Position numbers and translations under genes: made by a program
Notes under the pieces: generated by a model
What the model was told of the DNA's origin: nothing
The model's database searches: none
What the model saw: the letters and a program-made list of their open reading frames with translations, nothing else
Source of the DNA: Ignavibacteria bacterium
GTDB taxonomy: Bacteria > Bacteroidota > Ignavibacteria > Tepidaquicellales > OLB5
Direction: 5' to 3'
Length of the DNA: 24,076 nucleotides
Assembly (NCBI GenBank): GCA_030835005.1
Contig: JAUQWT010000186.1
Coordinates: 1 to 24,076 of the forward strand
Shown: positions 7,013 to 13,459 of the stretch, in pieces
Layout: every line of letters begins with the position of its first letter
Numbering within the stretch: position 1 is the stretch's first letter

Positions 7013-8644
7013 ATGAAAAAAGTACTTTTAGCAGTTCTCACAGTCTTGATCGTGTTGTCAGTTTCCTCGGATAAAGGAATGACCGGCGATCTTATGAAAA
7101 ATTCCAGGTATTCAAATGATCATTTCATAATCAAGCTGAAGAAAACTGAAAGTATTTTGGCCGCTTCAATCCCCCTGCAAACTGTTTATGAATCTCGAAT
7201 AAATGAAATCTGTTCATCTTTCAATTTGACTCAGAAGAAACTTAAACGTCTCTTCCCCGCTGATAAAAGAATTCACTTGCCTTTATACGAAAAATATGAG
7301 TTGGAAACTTATTTTGTCCTGTATATTGAAGAAAGAAAGAATATAGCTGAACTTTGCAGCGAGATTAATTCAAACAAACTCGTTGATTTTTCTGAGCCTG
7401 ATTATATTGGAGAAGCCGCGGGCATCAAGAGATTTTCAACGGTTCCAAATGATGTTTTCTTTTCGAAGCAATGGGGCCTGAAGAATAACGGGACGGAGCG
7501 CACAACCGGAGGGAAACTTGGGAAAACCGGTGCCGACATGAATGTTGTTAAAGCATGGGAGATTGAAACAGGAAGCAGTGATATAATAGTTGGCATTCTG
7601 GATTCAGGAGCTAAGATTGACCATCCTGATCTGTCTGACAGGATCTGGGTAAATAAGGAAGAAATTAAAAACGGCAGAGATGATGACGGAAACGGTTTTG
7701 TTGATGATATAAACGGTTATAATTTTGCATATGACAATCCGAACGTAAGAGATGATGGCGGACATGGAACAAATATTTCGGGAACTGTTGGTGCAACTAC
7801 AAATAACTCGCTTGGTTATGCTGGAATAGATCAGAATTGCCGACTAATGATATGTAAGAATCTTGACGATGATAATCTGGGTGAGTATTCATGGTGGGCA
7901 GCATCTCTCTATTATGCTTCTAATAACGGCGCAAGGGTTATTAATATGAGCGAAGGAGGTTACGATTACTCTAAAACTCTTGAAAACGCAGTTAATTATG
8001 CATACGAAGCGGGCTGTTTAATTGTTGCAAGCATGATGAATAAGAACAATGGAGATTCATATTACCCTGCAAGTTTTAAAAACGTTATGGCTATCGGAGC
8101 GACAGATACAGACGACAGCAGGTGCAGAGAGTTTACCTGGGGCGGTGGAAGCAACTGGGGAAAACATATAGCAGTTGTTGCACCGGGAAACAAGATATAC
8201 GGCCTGGATTACAAAGATAATTTCAACTATGATGTTTACTGGAGCGGTACATCGCAAGCTACTGCATATGTATCAGGGATAGCCTCGGTTTTGTTGGGGC
8301 AGGACCCTTCCAGATCTAATATAGAACTGAGAGAGATAATAACATCAACAGCAGTTGATCTGGTTGGTGATCCAAGAGAAGACAAGTCCGGGTGGGACCA
8401 ATATTACGGTTACGGAAGAGTTGATCTTTATGAAGCGCTGAATTACGGGAAATTTTCAAGCGGCAAAAAAGAACCTAAGGAAATCATAACTGAAGAAGAA
8501 GACAAAACTCCTGTATATGAGAATAGTAATGATGGAAACAGCACTCGAGCAAAGGCAAATGATCCGGGTTATGATAAAAAAAGGGATCAAGATGAAAACT
8601 ACGATGATAAGAAAGCAAAGAAACCTAAAGCAGATGACAGGTAA
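7013..8644 (+). CDS. Exported subtilisin-family (S8) serine protease
   Basis: A 543-residue secreted endopeptidase. It has a signal peptide (about 1-19), a propeptide-like region (about 35-135) and a subtilase catalytic domain (about 160-470). The catalytic triad is visible: Asp197 in GILDSGAKIDHPDL, His251 in DGGHGTN, and Ser414 in SGTSQATAYVSG. Between Asp and His is the insert NGRDDDGNGFVDDINGYNF, a probable calcium-binding loop common in environmental subtilases. The usual second His of GHGTH is Asn here, which is not a catalytic position. The last 60 or so residues form a highly charged Lys/Asp/Glu tail (ending KKAKKPKADDR) in place of a T9SS sorting domain, so the final location is uncertain. 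The ATG at 7013 is 9 bases after the beta-barrel gene. Likely active protease; substrate unknown. Confidence 0.9.
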   Translation: MKKVLLAVLTVLIVLSVSSDKGMTGDLMKNSRYSNDHFIIKLKKTESILAASIPLQTVYESRINEICSSFNLTQKKLKRLFPADKRIHLPLYEKYELETYFVLYIEERKNIAELCSEINSNKLVDFSEPDYIGEAAGIKRFSTVPNDVFFSKQWGLKNNGTERTTGGKLGKTGADMNVVKAWEIETGSSDIIVGILDSGAKIDHPDLSDRIWVNKEEIKNGRDDDGNGFVDDINGYNFAYDNPNVRDDGGHGTNISGTVGATTNNSLGYAGIDQNCRLMICKNLDDDNLGEYSWWAASLYYASNNGARVINMSEGGYDYSKTLENAVNYAYEAGCLIVASMMNKNNGDSYYPASFKNVMAIGATDTDDSRCREFTWGGGSNWGKHIAVVAPGNKIYGLDYKDNFNYDVYWSGTSQATAYVSGIASVLLGQDPSRSNIELREIITSTAVDLVGDPREDKSGWDQYYGYGRVDLYEALNYGKFSSGKKEPKEIITEEEDKTPVYENSNDGNSTRAKANDPGYDKKRDQDENYDDKKAKKPKADDR

Positions 8645-8699
8645 TTGACTAAGTAATTTGTTTTCAATTCCCTTAAAAAGAAATAATTTCAAATTTCAC

Positions 8700-9485
8700 A
8701 TGTTTGATATTGAATTATTCGAGAAAGAGTATAAGCTGCCTGATCTGTTCAGTGAGATCTTATATTATGAAGATACAATTTCCTCAAATGCTACTGCAAA
8801 AGAGATCTCCGAAAATAGAAACATGATTTTAGTATGCGATTACCAAAGCGGCGGAAAAGGCAGGTTTGACAGAAAGTGGGAATCCGAAAAGGGGAAGAAC
8901 CTTTTGTTCACTTTGAAAATGAGTATCGATATCCGACCTGAAAAAAATTCCTCTATTGCTTTTTTCTTTTCATACTGTGTTTTTTCAGGAATAGTCAATT
9001 TCATAAAGAAATATTATCCCGCTATAAGCACCGAACCGATGAGCATCAAATGGCCTAATGACATATTATGGAATGACAGCAAAATTTGTGGTTTGTTAAT
9101 CGAAACCAAAGGCAGCAGTAACGAGTTTATTATTGGCGTAGGAATAAATGTGAACCAAAAGGAATTTCCAAGCTTATTTAAAGCATCTTCTCTATCAAAC
9201 ATTATTGGTAACCAACTCAGCAGGGAGTATTTACTTTGTTCAGTTATTCAAGAAGTATCTCTGAATTTTGACTTAATCCATAAAAGGGATTATGTCGAAA
9301 TCTTCAGACTATGGAAAAATTCGACTAAAATGATTGGGAGATCCTGTTCATTCTCGAAGGATGGGAATACACTTTCGGCTTGTAAAGTCATAGATTTACA
9401 CGAAGATGGGAGTATAGAGTTAATGATAAATGAAGTAATGACTAGATCTTTTAGTGGAGATATAAAGTTGCTGGTAAACTACTAA
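8700..9485 (+). CDS. birA: Biotin--[acetyl-CoA-carboxylase] ligase
   Basis: A cytoplasmic enzyme of 261 residues that activates biotin with ATP and attaches it to a lysine of biotin-dependent carboxylases. It carries the biotin/AMP loop GGKGRFDRKW (residues 51-60, like GRGRRGRKW of E. coli BirA), KWPND (117-121), the substrate-contact lysine region KICGLLIE (Lys128) and GVGINVN (146-152), then a C-terminal SH3-like domain (GRSCSF..., to the end). It lacks the N-terminal DNA-binding helix-turn-helix, so it is a class I enzyme without a repressor role. I prefer ATG 8700 because family homology starts soon after; a TTG at 8658 would add 14 residues with no visible conservation. A terminator follows at 9505-9534. 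Confidence 0.9.
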   Translation: MFDIELFEKEYKLPDLFSEILYYEDTISSNATAKEISENRNMILVCDYQSGGKGRFDRKWESEKGKNLLFTLKMSIDIRPEKNSSIAFFFSYCVFSGIVNFIKKYYPAISTEPMSIKWPNDILWNDSKICGLLIETKGSSNEFIIGVGINVNQKEFPSLFKASSLSNIIGNQLSREYLLCSVIQEVSLNFDLIHKRDYVEIFRLWKNSTKMIGRSCSFSKDGNTLSACKVIDLHEDGSIELMINEVMTRSFSGDIKLLVNY

Positions 9486-9504
9486 GCAGATGTATGAATC
9501 TGAC

Positions 9505-9534
9505 CTAAAATCGCTTGATTTTAGTTTATTTTTT
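9505..9534 (+). terminator. Intrinsic terminator after birA
   Basis: CTAAAATC (9505-9512) and GATTTTAG (9517-9524) form a perfect 8-bp stem with a GCTT loop, followed by TTTATTTTTT. It is A/T-rich in the stem but has a long U-tract. The -33 element of the next promoter lies inside it. Confidence 0.65.
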
Positions 9535-9545
9535 AACTATTTTTG
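9515..9545 (+). promoter_or_regulatory. Bacteroidota-type promoter for tRNA-Tyr
   Basis: TTG at 9515-9517, a 20-nt spacer, and TATTTTTG at 9538-9545 (exact TAnnTTTG). The expected start near 9552 is 9 bases before the mature tRNA. The -33 element sits at the loop/3' arm of the birA terminator, so terminator and promoter share sequence. Confidence 0.6.
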
Positions 9546-9560
9546 AAGTTTGAAATAAAA

Positions 9561-9643
9561 GGGTAGGTAGCGAAGTGGTTAAACGCATCAGACTGTAAAT
9601 CTGACGGCTTATGCCTTCGGAGGTTCGAATCCTTCCCTACCCA
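9561..9643 (+). tRNA. tRNA-Tyr (anticodon GTA)
   Basis: An 83-base class II tRNA with a long variable arm. The acceptor arm GGGTAGG pairs with CCTACCC (9636-9642), the discriminator is A9643, and the T-loop is TTCGAAT. The anticodon GTA is at 9595-9597 in the stem AGACT/AATCT context. CCA is not encoded. Confidence 0.95.
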
Positions 9644-9727
9644 CGTAAGTACTTTTTTCTTGAGAATAAAATCAATTTCCGAAATATATTCTTCACGTTA
9701 CAGGAAGTAAGAGTTTTTAGATTAATT

Positions 9728-9767
9728 CAGCAAAAGAAAATTATATTTTCTTCGTGCTGTTTCTTTG
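9728..9767 (+). terminator. Probable terminator after tRNA-Tyr
   Basis: CAGCA (9728-9732) pairs with TGCTG (9755-9759). Inside it, AAGAAAAT (9734-9741) pairs with ATTTTCTT (9745-9752), with a TAT loop and a small A/CG internal bulge. The sequence TTTCTTTG follows. The position between tRNA-Tyr and tRNA-Thr suggests the two are separate transcripts. TTTCTTTG at 9760-9767 is also one base off the TAnnTTTG element, but no -33 partner is seen. Confidence 0.4.
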
Positions 9768-9791
9768 TTCTTTAAGGAGAATATTTTAAAT

Positions 9792-9864
<73 letters not shown>

Positions 9865-9888
9865 CAGGCGAGCTTCAATGATTAAAGT

Positions 9889-9961
9889 GCGGGAGTAACT
9901 CAGTTGGTAGAGTCACAGCCTTCCAAGCTGTTGGTCGCGAGTTCGAGTCTCGTCTCCCGCT
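9889..9961 (+). tRNA. tRNA-Gly (anticodon TCC)
   Basis: A 73-base tRNA. Acceptor GCGGGAG pairs with CTCCCGC (9954-9960), discriminator T9961. The anticodon stem ACAGC/GCTGT encloses TCC at 9922-9924, and the T-loop is TTCGAGT. It lies 24 bases after tRNA-Thr, probably in one transcript. CCA is not encoded. Confidence 0.95.
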
Positions 9962-10018
9962 CAATAACAGGTTTCTGATTCAGCTTCGCAACAAGACAAA
10001 TTTAATTTCAAATAACTA

Positions 10019-10180
10019 ATGGCAAAAGACGGAAGATTAATATTGACGCTTGAATGTACCAATTGTAAAAACAGAAATTACAGTACAACAAAGAACAAGA
10101 CGAAGCATTCAGGCAGAATAGAACACAAGAAATTCTGCAGGTTTTGTAATAAACGTACTCTGCATAAGGAAACTAAGTAA
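10019..10180 (+). CDS. rpmG: 50S ribosomal protein L33
   Basis: A 53-residue protein starting at ATG 10019 (MAKDGRLILTLECTNCKNRN...) and ending LHKETK. It is a small structural protein of the large subunit near the E site. It is the zinc-ribbon form: four cysteines as CxxC pairs (Cys13, Cys16, Cys40, Cys43). The length and the NYSTTKNK stretch are typical of L33. The order tRNA, rpmG, tRNA-Trp, secE, nusG is a common bacterial arrangement. Its stop codon ends one base before the mature tRNA-Trp, so the mRNA and the tRNA must be separated by processing of a shared transcript. A four-Cys form implies zinc dependence; zinc-free paralogues exist in other bacteria, but none is in this window. Confidence 0.95.
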   Translation: MAKDGRLILTLECTNCKNRNYSTTKNKTKHSGRIEHKKFCRFCNKRTLHKETK

Positions 10181-10181
10181 T

Positions 10182-10254
10182 ACGTCAGTGGCTCAATTGG
10201 TAGAGCAGCGGTCTCCAAAACCGCAGGTTGGGGGTTCGAGTCCCTCCTGACGTG
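10182..10254 (+). tRNA. tRNA-Trp (anticodon CCA)
   Basis: A 73-base tRNA. Acceptor ACGTCAG pairs with CTGACGT (10247-10253), and G10254 is the discriminator, as expected for Trp. The anticodon loop CTCCAAA carries CCA, and the T-loop is TTCGAGT. It begins one base after the rpmG stop codon and lies 42 bases ahead of secE. Confidence 0.95.
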
Positions 10255-10296
10255 CAACACTATCAAAAAGAAAATTCGTAAACCGGAGATTTTATA

Positions 10297-10479
10297 TTGA
10301 AAAACAAAATTATTGGCTTCTTCACAGATATTGTTAAAGAAATGAAGAAAGTCACTTGGCCAAAAAGAGAAGAGCTTAAAGAGTCAACTATGGTTGTTAT
10401 CATGACTTCGCTAATTTTCGCCGTCTTTGTTTATATTGTTGATAAGATCATCAACGAAGGATTGAAAATAATATTTTAA
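10297..10479 (+). CDS. secE: Preprotein translocase subunit SecE
   Basis: A 60-residue inner-membrane subunit of the SecYEG protein-export channel, which clamps SecY. It is the short, single-helix form: an amphipathic region with the conserved KEMKKVTWPKREELKEST (about residues 14-31), then one membrane helix (about 32-52). The start is a TTG at 10297, supported by GGAG at 10285-10288 at a good distance and by family alignment; no ATG is available at that point. Its stop overlaps the nusG start (TAATG), indicating translational coupling. Confidence 0.95.
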   Translation: MKNKIIGFFTDIVKEMKKVTWPKREELKESTMVVIMTSLIFAVFVYIVDKIINEGLKIIF

Positions 10480-11123
10480 TGAGTATGCCTGAAGAAAAGA
10501 TCGAAGAAACACAGGAAAAAACTGCATCAGTTACCGATGAAAAAGCAGAAGTGCCTGCTGAAGAAAAAGCGTTGCTCCCTTCTCACAATCCGGATATGAA
10601 ATGGTATGCGGTCCGGACAATAACCGGACATGAGAAAAGGGTTAAGAATTATGTTGATGGTGAAATAGCTGAGTTAGGGATTGAGAACAAAATAGCGCAG
10701 GTTCTGATACCTGAAGAAAAAGTTTTTGAAGTCAAAGGCGGTAAGAAGAAGATCAAGTATAAGAATTTTTTCCCGGGCTATGTGCTTGTAGAAGCTGTTT
10801 TAGATAAAGAAATTATCAACTTCCTTTCTCATGCTCCTTCAGTACTAAAAATGGTTGGGGACAAGAATGATGCAATAGCATTAAGAGATGACGAGGTCAA
10901 AAGAATAATCGGCAGAATCAATGATTCAGATGAAAAAGAGAAGATCGATATGCAGTTTGAAAAAGGCGACCTTATTAAAGTTGTCAGCGGACCGTTTGTC
11001 AGCTTTAACGGTACGATTAACGAGATAAATCTCGAAAGAATGAAAGTTAAAGTAATGGTCAGCATATTCGGCAGGAAAACTCCGATAGAGCTAGATTTTG
11101 CACAGATAGAAAAAGAGAAATAA
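10479..11123 (+). CDS. nusG: Transcription termination/antitermination factor NusG
   Basis: A 214-residue cytoplasmic factor that binds RNA polymerase, suppresses pausing and links transcription to Rho or the ribosome. A Glu/Lys-rich extension of about 38 residues precedes the NGN domain (KWYAVRTITGHEKRV..., FFPGYVLVEA) and a C-terminal KOW domain (about 158-214, GDLIKVVSGPFVSFNGTI..., SIFGRKTPIELDF). The NGN start is usually near the N-terminus in other phyla; the acidic extension is an oddity, though similar ones occur in Bacteroidota. The ATG overlaps the secE stop by one base. Confidence 0.95.
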   Translation: MSMPEEKIEETQEKTASVTDEKAEVPAEEKALLPSHNPDMKWYAVRTITGHEKRVKNYVDGEIAELGIENKIAQVLIPEEKVFEVKGGKKKIKYKNFFPGYVLVEAVLDKEIINFLSHAPSVLKMVGDKNDAIALRDDEVKRIIGRINDSDEKEKIDMQFEKGDLIKVVSGPFVSFNGTINEINLERMKVKVMVSIFGRKTPIELDFAQIEKEK

Positions 11124-11148
11124 TTCTGTTTTTGTAACAGAATCTTTT
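11123..11148 (+). terminator. Stem-loop between nusG and rplK
   Basis: ATTCTGTT (11123-11130) and AACAGAAT (11136-11143) form a perfect 8-bp stem with loop TTTGT, followed by CTTTT. The stem begins on the last base of the nusG stop codon. It is A/T-rich and has a short U-tract, so it is at best a partial terminator or a processing/pausing site. The remaining 57 bases before rplK show no clear promoter. Confidence 0.4.
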
Positions 11149-11205
11149 AAACATAAAATTATTACGCACTCGCAACAATTAAAAAACACGTTCAAAAATT
11201 AAAAC

Positions 11206-11631
11206 ATGGCTAAAAAAGTAGTTGGATTTGTAAAGCTTCAGATTCCTGCCGGTCAGGCAACTATGGCTCCGCCAGTTGGCCCTGCTCTAGGTCAGCGTGG
11301 TGTTAACGGTATGGAATTCTGCAAGCAGTTTAATGCAAGAACTTCAAAAGACCAGGGACTAATAATTCCTGTAGTTATTACTGTGTATTCGGATAAGTCT
11401 TTTACTTTTATAACAAAAACTCCGCCTGCTGCAGTTTTGCTGCTTAAGGCAGCAAAGCTTGAAAAAGGCAGTCCGCAATCCAACAGAAACAAAGTTGGGA
11501 AAGTGAACAGCAAGCAGGTCGAGGAAATTGCAGCATTGAAAATGAAAGATCTGAATGCAAGAACTATTGAATCTGCAGTAAAGGTAATTGCCGGAACTGC
11601 CAGAAGCATGGGAATAACGGTAGAAGGATAA
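11206..11631 (+). CDS. rplK: 50S ribosomal protein L11
   Basis: A 141-residue protein of the GTPase-associated centre of the large subunit, the base of the L7/L12 stalk. It has the expected length and the hallmark N-terminal sequences: KLQIPAGQATMAPPVGPALG followed by QRGVNGMEFCKQFN. The C-terminal rRNA-binding domain includes NSKQVEEIA and GTARSMGI. The ATG at 11206 gives the standard MAKK start. It is followed after 4 bases by rplA; the two form the classical L11 unit. Confidence 0.97.
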   Translation: MAKKVVGFVKLQIPAGQATMAPPVGPALGQRGVNGMEFCKQFNARTSKDQGLIIPVVITVYSDKSFTFITKTPPAAVLLLKAAKLEKGSPQSNRNKVGKVNSKQVEEIAALKMKDLNARTIESAVKVIAGTARSMGITVEG

Positions 11632-11635
11632 GAAA

Positions 11636-12331
11636 ATGAAAGTAACCAAAAGAAGAAAAGAGATAAACAGCAAAGTTGACCTTAAGAAGGAATACTCGAT
11701 TGCTGAGGCTGTTACCAAATTAAAGGAAACTTCAAAAACAAAATTCAATGAGTCTATTGATATTGCAATGAAGTTAGGCGTTGACCCAAGACAGGCAGAC
11801 CAGCTTGTAAGGGGTACAGTTGCATTGCCGCACGGTACCGGTAAAACTGTAAGAGTGCTGGTTATTGCAAAACCTGAAAAACAGGAAGAAGCAAGAAATG
11901 CGGGCGCAGATCATGTTGGTTTTGAGGACTACCTCAATAAGATAAAAGAAGGATGGGCAGATATTGATGTAATAATTGCTGCACCTGATACTATGAGCGA
12001 ACTAGGAAAGCTTGGAAAAGTACTCGGACCAAAAGGACTCATGCCGAATCCCAAAAGCGGTACGGTAACAAATGATCTTGCAAAAGCTGTAGCTGAAGTA
12101 AAAGCCGGAAGGATCGAGTTCAGAGTCGAAAAAGCCGGAATAATTCACGCCGCAGTTGGTAAGGCATCATTTGAGCCTAAACAGCTTGAAGATAATATTC
12201 ACACATTCATAAACCAAGTATTAAAGATGAAGCCGGCAACCGCCAAGGGTGTTTATGTAAGAAGCGTTACACTTTCCAGCACTATGGGTCCGGGACTACC
12301 AATCAACAAAAATGAATTAGCGCATCATTAA
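11636..12331 (+). CDS. rplA: 50S ribosomal protein L1
   Basis: A 231-residue protein of the L1 stalk, which handles release of deacylated tRNA. It is full-length, with family signatures LPHGTGKTVRVLV, the LGPKGLMPNPKSGTV motif and KPATAKGVYVRS near the C-terminus. In many bacteria L1 also represses its own mRNA ahead of rplK; I could not identify such a site here. GAAGGA at the end of rplK probably serves as its Shine-Dalgarno. rplJ starts 21 bases downstream. Confidence 0.97.
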   Translation: MKVTKRRKEINSKVDLKKEYSIAEAVTKLKETSKTKFNESIDIAMKLGVDPRQADQLVRGTVALPHGTGKTVRVLVIAKPEKQEEARNAGADHVGFEDYLNKIKEGWADIDVIIAAPDTMSELGKLGKVLGPKGLMPNPKSGTVTNDLAKAVAEVKAGRIEFRVEKAGIIHAAVGKASFEPKQLEDNIHTFINQVLKMKPATAKGVYVRSVTLSSTMGPGLPINKNELAHH

Positions 12332-12352
12332 TACTAAAAATTTAAAGAGTAA

Positions 12353-12892
12353 ATGAATAAGCAGGATAAAGAACAAGCGGTTCTAGAAATAAAAGAAAGA
12401 CTTGATAATGCAGCCGGAATTTATTTAACCGATTTCAGCGGCTTAACAGTTGCCCAGACCAATGAACTGAGAGATGAGCTCTTTAATGCCAAGGTAGAAT
12501 ACAAAGTATTGAAGAACACTCTGGTAAAGAAAGCATTGGAACAGTGTAATAATCGTTTCAGTGCTCAGAATGACAAGATAAATGAATTCTTAAAAGGACC
12601 AACGGGGATAATATTTGCATCTGATACTGATCCTGTTACTCCTGCAAAGATCATTAAGAAGTTCTTTGACAAGGGCGAAAAACCAAAATTAAAATTAGCG
12701 TTGGTAGAAGATGTTGCTTACGAAAGCAAGCAATTAAATCAGCTGGCAGCACTGCCAACAAAATCTGAGATCATTTCCTCAATAATCGGCAGTTTACATG
12801 CACCGATATCAGGAATAGTCGGCTCTATAAATGCATTAATGAGAGATCTGGCTTCTGTTGTTGAAGAAGTGGCTAAGAAAAAAGCAAGTTAA
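12353..12892 (+). CDS. rplJ: 50S ribosomal protein L10
   Basis: A 179-residue stalk protein that anchors L7/L12 dimers to 23S rRNA and L11. It has the N-terminal rRNA-binding domain (GIYLTDFSGLTVAQTNELRDE, YKVLKNTLVKKAL, GPTGIIFA) and the C-terminal helix that binds L7/L12 dimers. It starts only 21 bases after rplA, which leaves no room for the structured L10 leader that controls this operon in many bacteria. Any such control element would have to lie within rplA or be absent. Confidence 0.97.
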   Translation: MNKQDKEQAVLEIKERLDNAAGIYLTDFSGLTVAQTNELRDELFNAKVEYKVLKNTLVKKALEQCNNRFSAQNDKINEFLKGPTGIIFASDTDPVTPAKIIKKFFDKGEKPKLKLALVEDVAYESKQLNQLAALPTKSEIISSIIGSLHAPISGIVGSINALMRDLASVVEEVAKKKAS

Positions 12893-12926
12893 TAAAAAAA
12901 TTCAATAAATAAGGAGATACATTAAA

Positions 12927-13304
12927 ATGTCAGTAGTAGAAGAATTAGTAGAAAAAATCGGCAATTTAACACTTACAGATGCTGCCGAACTGAAAAAAGC
13001 TTTAGAAGACAAATTCGGTGTAAGCGCAGCCGCTCCAATGGTTATGGCCGGCGCAACAGGCGGAGCAGCTCCAACAGCTGCAGCAGAAGAGAAAACTGAG
13101 TTCTCAGTTGTATTGACCGAAGTTGGTGCTTCAAAGATCAATGTTATCAAAGCAGTTAAGAATGCTACAGGCCTTGGCTTAACTGAAGCAAAAGCATTGG
13201 TCGAAAGTGCTCCTAAGCCGGTAAAAGAAGGCATACCTAAAGCAGATGCTGAAAAACTGAAAGCTGATCTTGAAGCTGCCGGTGCAAAAGTAGAATTAAA
13301 GTAG
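12927..13304 (+). CDS. rplL: 50S ribosomal protein L7/L12
   Basis: A 125-residue stalk protein, present in several copies per ribosome, which recruits and stimulates translational GTPases. It has the N-terminal dimerisation region (VEELVEKIGNLTLTDAAELKK), an Ala/Gly/Thr-rich hinge (about 34-56), and the globular domain with KINVIKAVKNATGLGLTEAK and an end at KVELK. A clear Shine-Dalgarno (AAGGAGA, 12911-12917) precedes the ATG, in line with the need for high expression. Confidence 0.97.
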   Translation: MSVVEELVEKIGNLTLTDAAELKKALEDKFGVSAAAPMVMAGATGGAAPTAAAEEKTEFSVVLTEVGASKINVIKAVKNATGLGLTEAKALVESAPKPVKEGIPKADAEKLKADLEAAGAKVELK

Positions 13305-13336
13305 TAAAACTTAATCTTAAGAATTCTATTCTAATC

Positions 13337-13358
13337 ATAGGTTCTAACTGAAGCCTAT
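13337..13358 (+). promoter_or_regulatory. Hairpin 1 in the rplL-rpoB spacer
   Basis: ATAGGTTC (13337-13344) pairs with GAA and CCTAT (13350-13352 and 13354-13358) around a bulged G13353, with loop TAACT: 8 pairs. It is followed by A-rich sequence, not a U-tract, so it is not an intrinsic terminator. A role in mRNA processing or stability is inferred. Confidence 0.4.
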
Positions 13359-13390
13359 AAAATCTAAAAATACTTAATTTCATAATTTTT

Positions 13391-13420
13391 TAGGCAAGCC
13401 GTGTCCTAACGGCTTGCCTA
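13391..13420 (+). promoter_or_regulatory. Strong hairpin 2 in the rplL-rpoB spacer (attenuator or processing site)
   Basis: TAGGCAAGCCGT (13391-13402) and ACGGCTTGCCTA (13409-13420) form a perfect 12-bp stem with loop GTCCTA. The downstream TTACCTATTTATATT is U-rich but interrupted. In E. coli the rplL-rpoB gap holds an attenuator and an RNase III site that lower rpoBC expression relative to L7/L12; this hairpin occupies the equivalent place. Equivalent function is inferred. Confidence 0.55.
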
Positions 13421-13444
13421 TTACCTATTTATATTACCCCCGTC

Positions 13445-13451
13445 GGGAGGT
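13445..13451 (+). promoter_or_regulatory. Strong Shine-Dalgarno of rpoB
   Basis: GGGAGGT lies 8 bases before the ATG at 13460, close to the full anti-Shine-Dalgarno complement and stronger than at most genes here. The preceding CCCC (13438-13441) could pair with its GGG in a tiny stem. This fixes the rpoB start. Confidence 0.6.
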
Positions 13452-13459
13452 CGAAAAAA

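Noticed and set aside
10078..10266. Minus-strand frame with RRDSNPQPAVLETAALPIE
   Set aside because: This is the well-known false protein from the antisense strand of a tRNA, here tRNA-Trp, continuing over rpmG.
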